NCBI GenBank assembly: GCA_014529385.2 | Contig: CM043942.1 | Span: forward strand, 30,036,969 to 30,100,968 | From: Adiantum capillus-veneris | Lineage: Eukaryota > Streptophyta > Polypodiopsida > Polypodiales > Pteridaceae | Direction of reading: 5' to 3' | Length of the DNA: 64,000 nt | Shown here: piece after piece, positions 57,532-64,000 of the stretch | Layout: each line of letters begins with the position of its first letter | Numbering within the stretch: position 1 is the stretch's first letter | Notes under the pieces: model-generated | Database searches by the model: none | What the model was told of the DNA's origin: nothing | Seen by the model: only the letters and a program-made list of their open reading frames with translations | Position numbers and translations under genes: made by a program

Positions 57532-57614
<83 letters not shown>

Positions 57615-57815
57615 ACCAAAATAGAATGCATACTATATCATTAATCGATGACTAGTTATGTAGATAAGGAGTGTAGGCCAATAATAGCCACCTCTTTACC
57701 ATGCATAACTCCACACACAAAGAGTGGTGCATACCACTTTGTTTCCATGGGATAGACTACATAGGGATTGAACCCAACAATCCCTTCCTCAAGGCCAAAC
57801 CACTGACAATGGGCT
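57205..57815. repeat. Long inverted repeat within gypsy-C
   Basis: The plus strand from about 57205 (ccctatgtggtctatcccgt, ctattattggcctacactcc, ttctattttggttgaaa, a CT run, tcaactccatggctccc) returns as its complement from about 57470 to 57815. The right arm has a much longer GA tract (about 57533-57610) than the CT run in the left arm (about 57380-57397). The centre is near 57455-57465. Confidence 0.9.
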
Positions 57816-58370
57816 GAGTTCAAATCATGGAAGAGTTCAACCACCTGAAACAATGAGTAGAAGCCCCCTTCCTACCCCTTGACAACAACATCAGGGTGCG
57901 TGTACTTCTCTCGGATAACGATTATAGTGGAAACAACTAGACTTCAACCAAACATACAATTTTGGGAGATCTTACCACTTTTTCCATGTGGCGCAACAAA
58001 ATTGGAGAAGAACATACCTTGTTTTATGTCGTGAACACCTCAAAATGGCTTGGTTCAAATTTTTTGGGGCTATTTTGGATGGTCGATATTTGTGTTAATA
58101 TGTCCGTAGTTTATAGTCTATTATTTAACACCACCATGGGAAAGATAATGTCGTGATGGATGCATCGAGTAGAATACCCTTTCTTAATAATCTATCTATC
58201 ATCGATAGTACAACATTAGGATCTATTCTTGATACATATACATAGGATGAAGATTTTAAGACTACATGGTTCACATGAATGAGTATATTCATTTTTGGAG
58301 CACCATTCAAGATCAATTTATGTATTTCAAGTGAAAGCTTTGTGTTGTACATATATTTCATCTCATGATC
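57816..58370. other. Spacer within gypsy-C
   Basis: Between the inverted repeat and the integrase pieces. Short open frames on both strands show no motif. Confidence 0.35.
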
Positions 58371-58371
58371 A

Positions 58372-59040
58372 TTGCATAAAACTATCATCGTGCTGGTCAT
58401 CGAGGTTTTGTTGTCACTTACCAAAATTTGTGTCATGATTTGTTTTGGCCTACTATACACATTGATGTCAAGAAGTATGTTGAATATTGTTTGGTTTGTC
58501 AAAAGATTAAGTCTACCACAAGTAATAGATCAGGACCTTTTCATCCACTGCTCATTTCTAAAAGTCCTTGGGAACATGTTTCTACATATTTCCTCTACAC
58601 ATAAGCATGATATGATTTGAGTAGTGATTGATCTTTTAGTAAACGAGCGTACTTTTGAAGTGCGTATGGACATTCACTTCCTATGCTAGCTTTTCAATTG
58701 TCGAGCTCTATTCTAGCTAGTGATGACTTTATTGTTGATTTTTGTTCCATTTACAACAATAATGTTCATGCTACCCTAAAACACCACAAGAATCGTGTTT
58801 TCAAAGAAGGAGATTATGTTATGCTGAGAATTGAAAAGCGTAAGATTCAAAGTTTTGATACTAATGCTTTTGTTAAATTTTCCCCTCGCGTTTATGAACC
58901 ATTTCGCATTTCTTATATCATCAATAATGTTTCATTTATACTTGATTTGTCTTCCCATTTGGCACATATGTAATGCATTCCACATTAGTTTATTGAAACC
59001 ATTTCAAGGACCTTTACCATATCATCTAGTCTTCAATTAA
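58372..59040 (+). pseudogene. Gypsy-C integrase ends, core deleted
   Basis: The HHCC domain is seen as AGHRGFVVTYQNLCHDLFWP-like pieces, with VKKYVEYCLVCQKIKSTTSN carrying the Cys pair. The core is mostly missing; at 58683 the frame already carries the C-terminal part: ATLKHHKNRVFKEGDYVMLR, NAFVKFSPRVYEPFRISYII, NNVSFILDLSSHLAHM and, one frame over, NAFHISLLKPFQGPLP. The last is the usual gypsy C-terminus just before the chromodomain. The frame stops at 59040. Confidence 0.85.
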
Positions 59041-59555
59041 ACAACAGAGAAAAGACACGGAATCTATAGGACTTTGATCACAAGCTTGACAGAAAGAAGC
59101 TCCATTGCATAACAGTATAGGGAATACTCGTAAAGGTTCTTGAAATTTCAGACAATCTTTGAAAATCCTGTTAGATGACCTCAATAATTTTAGAACTAGC
59201 TCTCTACAAAGTTGTAGAGCTTGAAAAGAGCTAAATTTGTAACGAAACAAGTTTTGCAATTCGACCTTGTCTGTGACTACCTATTCCCCTCCCTTTTTAG
59301 AAATAGTAACTTTGAATTTGTACAAGGAGGTGGTATGAATGTGGAGGTTCAGCCTTTTTTGGGATTTTGAAAAGGAAGATAAACTTTTTAAGCCCTTATG
59401 CCCATCCACTTGCCCTTTTACCCATTTTGCCTCTAGTTCCTACTCACCAGAAGTCGTATTTTGTCCTCTTGAGTCTCACACTTCTTTGGCCATGAGTGCA
59501 CTTCCTTGCATGCCTTATTGTCCTTTGAGATGTGTTTTCTTTGTTTGGTATTGTC

Positions 59556-59560
<5 letters not shown>
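59041..59560. other. Spacer after gypsy-C
   Basis: A short plus-strand frame (59339 onward) runs into the GA tract and is not supported as a gene. Any 3' LTR of gypsy-C is not recognisable. Confidence 0.35.

Positions 59561-59632
<72 letters not shown>
59561..59632. repeat. (GA)n microsatellite, about 36 units
   Basis: A perfect GA run of about 72 bases, among the longest in the window. Confidence 0.97.
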
Positions 59633-59634
<2 letters not shown>

Positions 59635-61055
59635 ATGGTAAAGCCTAAAATTATTGAAAATTCAATTTTGATGACATTGCGGGTGGGAGGAATCTTATAA
59701 TTTTGTTTGCCCTTTTGAGTGATCGACTTGAGATGCATAGAAAGTTAGTGGTTTAGTATCACTGTGTAAATAGGATTATGGTTAGTGGTTTAACTAATGC
59801 GTGGATGAATGAATTGCAGATTGGAGTTGACATAGGTTTGCAGAGCAGTCTCACGTTTTGTCCTAGTTGTCATCATGGCCACCACTCACTAAATTACTTT
59901 GTATATAGGTTAGCCTTGAATAAGTTAGTTTATAAATATTGGTTATGGGAAACATATCTTGTAAATATGTAGATGAGAAGGACATGCTTGTAAAGAGGAG
60001 TTTAAAATTGGCAAGTTATTGTAATAAAATTATCAAATACGCAAGTGCGAAGGGACCTATGCCGTGCACTTTGAGTGTAAAATTAGGCCATTTTTATGCA
60101 AATTTTATCTTCTCTCTCTACTCTATGTGTTCATGCTATTGATTTTGGTTACATCAATTTAATTATTCTCAACTTAGTATATGCTGTAATAGTTGATTGA
60201 GCGTATGTGCATAAATTTATGTCTAGCATGTTTACATATGGTTTGGAAATGTTGAGAGGGATGCTTAATTATGTGTGTAGAGTTCTAGTATAGTGGTGTT
60301 TCTTCCCTCGAGTCTCATAACAAAATAGCAAAATAAAAATTTCATCAAAGGCATGTTGTGCATCGAGAGGCAGTACTGCGTTGTTAATAAAATGCAACAC
60401 ATACCTTTGAGAGCATCGTGACTCAACTATCATCTTTCATTAGTTTACACCACTTGACACAAGGGAGCACCATTCTCACAACCATACACAATAGTAATAT
60501 GCAAATTGCTATAAACAATGCATCGCTTATGATCAAACGTCATCTAAGTTCTTTTTAACATATGAGTCGAATTTTCATAGAATCAATTGTTATTAAGTAT
60601 CTATGCAACACACCCAAACATTCTTCTTCTTTGACAATAGTAGTAAGGTTCCTTGTGTTCCTTCAAGCACCAAACAATCTTGTCTCCAAGCACACACATC
60701 ATCGTTAAAAAAGCTGCCCATTACCATATGCTAGGGATGCAGTGTTAATAATTAGAGTTCACCAAAAGTAGCCAAGGCAGGGGTGAAGGAAAATTCCAAT
60801 GACGACGAGGGGGGTAAAGGAGAGGGCTCAAGACCATCAAGGGAATGTTTTCAAATCGCCTTAGGAGTCCACTGCTTTCTTCTTTTTGTTTGGGCCACTC
60901 TGTATTCTCAAGGTCTCATAATGTGTGTGAACATTTAGAAAACATGGTCCTTATTCTGCCCACTCACTTGGATGGGATCATGGGTCCTGGTGTGAATGTA
61001 CCCTCCCTCACGACGCCTCGAAAGACAAGCCGCATCCCCCTAAATTAAGCACAAG
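59633..61055. other. Gene-free upstream region
   Basis: AT-rich DNA without a recognisable repeat or frame. The last 200 bp before 61055 are the likely promoter side of the final gene. Confidence 0.35.
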
Positions 61056-62238
61056 TCCTGCCATTTCGATCCCCTCCTCCTTCCCTCTCCCACTTCATCT
61101 CCTCTGTGTAACCCTAACTCTCCCTGCGTTTTACCTTCCACCTCCCTTTGATGAACCCTCCTTCCATGCCTGTAACTTCTTCAACCCCTTCTTCTGTACC
61201 AGACCGATTATTCCCATTCGTCTAGCAGATTTTAACCGATCTGGTGCAGAAATGATTCGTCTATTCTCTTGCAAATAATTCGAGATTCTTGCTGTGAAGA
61301 GGGCAGATCAAAGGCAGGTGGAGTAGCGAGGGAGGGGGCAAAGAAAGTGCGAAGCAAAGAAAGGAAACCCCGTTTTCTTCCTCACGAACGAAAACAAATG
61401 CGTTTTGAATCAATTTGTGGTTGGCCCCTCACAGTGGCCATGGCGATGCAGAAGGTTGTTTCCTTTGCACTTTAGAACTTTCACGGCCTTGTGGGAAAGT
61501 GTGGTATTGGCTGAATGTATTTTTCGGGTAACGAGTGATACCCCCTATGTGTCAGTTGTGGACTAGTGATCATCTTGCACATGTTTCTCCTGAATGTGCT
61601 GTTTGTTGGCTTATGTATTGATGGTTGTTACGTATGGGTGAGTAAGAGGAATCTCAATGCACAAAGGGAGTTTATGTTTTATCTGATTGAATGTAGTTAA
61701 CCAGCATAAGATTTTCAAGGTTTTTGCACGTTTGATTGGTTGTGCCACAAGTACCGGGAACTCCATGCCATGAAGGTAACTAAACCTAGGTTATCCAGGG
61801 CATGTCATTTTTGAAACTTTTGTGCAGGACATAAGTTTTTGACTCCTAACTTTTTGATTTTCTAAACTAAAGTTTATTTTGGTTTTGGTGGTTCCATTAA
61901 CCTTTGCTTCCCCAGCAGCTTGTCAACTGTGAGAATCAGGACACAAGTTTTTGACTCCTAACTTTTTGATTTTCTAAACTAAAGTTTCTTTTGGCTTTTG
62001 TGGTTCTATTAACCTTTGCTTCCCCAGCAGCTTATCAACTCTGAGAATTGTCTGAGCATGCTTCCCAGATAGCACAGGGGTGTAAGCTGATACTGGTTTG
62101 GTGTTCATGCAGGATTCCAAGAATGAGTTGTAACATTGAGGCGGATTCTGGCTGCTGCGTGAACTGGGTCAAGCTATTTGTGTAGTTCGAGATTTCTTAG
62201 TGACAGAACGCTGTCTGCAGTTTTTTTTTTCTTTGATC
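61056..62238 (+). other. Probable 5' UTR exon and intron of the final gene
   Basis: A CT-rich leader with gtgtaaccctaactctccc at about 61108 looks like a plant 5' UTR start. A good acceptor (gttcatgcag) at about 62102-62111 precedes the exon that carries the ATG at 62239. I infer a noncoding first exon (roughly 61.06-61.3 kb) and a leader intron of under 0.9 kb. A 112-bp tandem duplication lies inside the presumed intron. Confidence 0.45.
61826..62049. repeat. 112-bp tandem duplication
   Basis: aggacataagtttttgactc at 61826 recurs as aggacacaagtttttgactc at 61938. The two units stay alike through cctttgcttccccagcagct to gagaat. Each unit ends with a possible splice acceptor (ccccagcag). Confidence 0.92.
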
Positions 62239-64000
62239 ATGGAGTTAAATAAGAGGGCAGACATGAATGATCCCCCTCTTTTAGCAATTGGTAGGCCAAG
62301 TTATGACCTTGTCTCCACTGAGAATGAACATCAAGCAGGTGCCGGCACATGGTCTCCAATGGATTGTAATGGGGTTGGTCCAAGTTCTATGAATGATATC
62401 TGGCATGCTGATTGGAGGCCCTATTCTGGTGATTTGTCACACACACACTCAGCTCAAGCACAACACCGAGCCAAGCGCCAACATTGCTGGGGTGCCACTT
62501 CATTGATTTCTGAGGAGCAAGGAGTTGGACCCAGCAGCTTACATGATGAAGACTCAATGAAGAGCTTACGCACAGAGCTATTTGGATGCTGTGAAACAGC
62601 GAATACAGGAAACACAGGGTTTGATTTTTTTCAATCTACTCCTAATTCGGCCTCCACAAGCAGGTCACCTTGTCCTCCACACGGTTTAATGCTTGTAAAT
62701 AACTCAAGACAAGCAACTGCTAGTGGAACAGGACATTGGAATGCAGGTGTGGCACAAGGTACAGGTCTAAGTTCATTTTTTGCCGAGGGTGATTGGAAGA
62801 TCACCAGGGACTTAATGTCAAGTGAATCTACAGAAAGTAAGAAAGGGAAAGGCGTGGATCATTTTCACACAAATGCAGGTGGAAGTGGCATTGAAATCAG
62901 CGGATGCCAAGAACTGTCATATTTTCCAAATGCCTTGGAGGCACAACCAGAGAATGAGAAGGGAAAGTCTGGCAGTCCCATCGACTGCATGTCAAAACTG
63001 AGAGCCGAGGAAGTCCAGGGGGATTTTCGGGGTGCATATAAAAGGAAGATTTCACCTGTTGACTTTGTGGAAAGTTCACCTTTTGATTCGCATTTTACTG
63101 CCTCAAATGAAAGTGCTGCATCCAGAGCAGGGGGATCTGGCATTATCCCCGATCAATTTGGGTTCACGAACTTTCCTCCAATTGGTAGTCTCTCTACAAC
63201 TCCATTTTGGGGATCTCACCACGACCTTACCGAGCATGCTAGCAATGAGTCCTCAACAGGCATCATGGAAAGAACTTCTGGTTTTATTGGCTCTTGTGAA
63301 GATGCTACAAGAAATCTTCATAACCAACCATCCAGCATAGCAAGTGATACACAGTCACAGTCCCACTTACCGGTCGGAAGAACGAGGAGGTCTGCTCTGG
63401 CACATTCTTCAACAAGGAGGAACTTGGATTCTGAGAATGGCAATGCCACAAGTAGCACCAGTCTGCTGATAGGCAGTGATCATTGGCCTTCTTTGGGGGG
63501 TGAGAGAAGTCCAGCACCTCTTCCAGCAACAGCCAACTGGGGTCCAAGTGGGTCAAGGAGAAATGGTAGTGCCTTTACGAGCCCTGGTTCTAGGGATAGG
63601 GGAAGTTTTCAGGGAGCATTGGAAGGAAGCCGCTTCAGAAATATGCCAGGAAGAACTCTTGATTGGGCCATGGCAGCAGCAACTGCAGCAGCAGCAGCAC
63701 CAGCACCAGCACCTTCAGAGCTCAGACCAAGTCAACTGTTTGCAGGAGGAGGTGTGGCTGGGCCAAGTGGCAGAGAGGTAGACCTTCCGGAATCTAGTAC
63801 TCGGATCTCTCAAGCTGCTAATTCATTCTTCAATTCAGGGGTATTGGCTTCTTACTTTCCCACTCCAGGATCTAATACGCATAGATTCAACATGAATGCT
63901 CCACCTGCTGCTATCTCGGCAGCTCCTAGTCACCAGATTTTGGCTGGACCTCCATTGGAAGCATCTATGCCAGGAGCAGGGCAGCATGCAAGTAGGTATA
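62239..64000 (+). CDS. N-terminal part of a large Ser/Gly-rich plant protein, cut by the window edge
   Basis: An ATG at 62239 (MELNKRADMNDPPLLAIGRP) opens a frame that stays open for 587 codons to the last base, with no stop. Composition is typical of a disordered regulatory protein: rich in Ser, Gly, Asn and Pro, with Trp-containing islands (WSPMDCNGVG, NDIWHADWRPYSG, SDHWPSLGG), a basic patch (YKRKISPVDF, about residue 270), VGRTRRSALAHSSTRRNL and an Ala-Pro run near residue 482. No folded domain is visible in this part. Length, composition and the KRK-then-Ser/Gly region recall plant MBR1/MBR2-type RING-H2 ubiquitin ligases, whose RING lies at the far C-terminus. That identification is weak and rests on memory of the family. 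Reading frame and codon use are consistent throughout, so a real gene is likely. The 62239 ATG is the first in frame after the inferred acceptor at 62111. Confidence 0.75.
   Translation, partial: MELNKRADMNDPPLLAIGRPSYDLVSTENEHQAGAGTWSPMDCNGVGPSSMNDIWHADWRPYSGDLSHTHSAQAQHRAKRQHCWGATSLISEEQGVGPSSLHDEDSMKSLRTELFGCCETANTGNTGFDFFQSTPNSASTSRSPCPPHGLMLVNNSRQATASGTGHWNAGVAQGTGLSSFFAEGDWKITRDLMSSESTESKKGKGVDHFHTNAGGSGIEISGCQELSYFPNALEAQPENEKGKSGSPIDCMSKLRAEEVQGDFRGAYKRKISPVDFVESSPFDSHFTASNESAASRAGGSGIIPDQFGFTNFPPIGSLSTTPFWGSHHDLTEHASNESSTGIMERTSGFIGSCEDATRNLHNQPSSIASDTQSQSHLPVGRTRRSALAHSSTRRNLDSENGNATSSTSLLIGSDHWPSLGGERSPAPLPATANWGPSGSRRNGSAFTSPGSRDRGSFQGALEGSRFRNMPGRTLDWAMAAATAAAAAPAPAPSELRPSQLFAGGGVAGPSGREVDLPESSTRISQAANSFFNSGVLASYFPTPGSNTHRFNMNAPPAAISAAPSHQILAGPPLEASMPGAGQHASRY

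Noticed and set aside
1-64000. tRNA or rRNA genes
   Set aside because: None was recognised by eye. The tRNA-like words found are primer-binding sites of retroelements. A tRNA search tool would settle this.

Overview
The window is nuclear DNA from a land plant with a large, retrotransposon-filled genome. The evidence is a split methyl-CpG-binding-domain gene with GT-AG introns, decayed pentatricopeptide (PPR) repeats, Ty1-copia and Ty3-gypsy elements primed by initiator-Met or Asp tRNA, and long (GA)n/(CT)n tracts. The wording of the PPR repeats recalls the expanded PPR families of seedless vascular plants such as ferns. That placement is an inference and is weak. There is no sign of bacterial DNA, CRISPR, or organelle genes.

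Only two ordinary host genes are convincing. An MBD protein gene lies on the minus strand (coding exons 5995-4137, leader exons probably back to about 6.79 kb). At the right edge, an open frame runs from an ATG at 62239 to the last base without a stop. It is the N-terminal part of a large Ser/Gly-rich, probably disordered protein whose end lies outside the window.

Left part (1-23 kb): an LTR tail (1-297); a small internally deleted copia-like element (474-3216); the MBD gene; a 629-bp inverted repeat built on 99-bp tandem units (8094-8722); a degraded LTR (about 9.39-10.48 kb); a decayed, block-duplicated PPR array (about 11.4-15.1 kb) with antisense gypsy RT scraps in it; an antisense gypsy integrase scrap; and an LTR with an Asp-type primer site (17829-17848) followed by about 2 kb of diverged tandem repeats carrying a recurring palindrome. 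Two unrecognised open frames lie at 20.5-22.8 kb.

Centre (23.6-54 kb) is a nest of retroelements. Copia-1 (23926-28980, minus strand, flanked by gtgat) sits inside a 1.5-kb LTR (23621-30167). Gypsy-A (30285-33130) follows. Copia-2 (34824 to about 41935, plus strand) is the same family as copia-1, has a 2.5-kb CT/C-rich insertion in its leader, and has lost its 3' end at a junction with gypsy-B. Gypsy-B (about 41936-53703) is interrupted inside its integrase by copia-3 (44955-51899, minus strand, flanked by aacta). Copia-3 itself holds a 1340-bp DNA transposon with CACTA-type ends (48670-50009).

Right part (54-61 kb): a third gypsy pol remnant (55953-59040) with a long inverted repeat in it, then repeat-poor DNA leading to the 5' region of the last gene. 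Apart from the two host genes, nearly every coding signal is decayed retroelement gag-pol. The long poly-(Ser-Leu) and poly-(Arg-Glu) frames are microsatellites, not genes.
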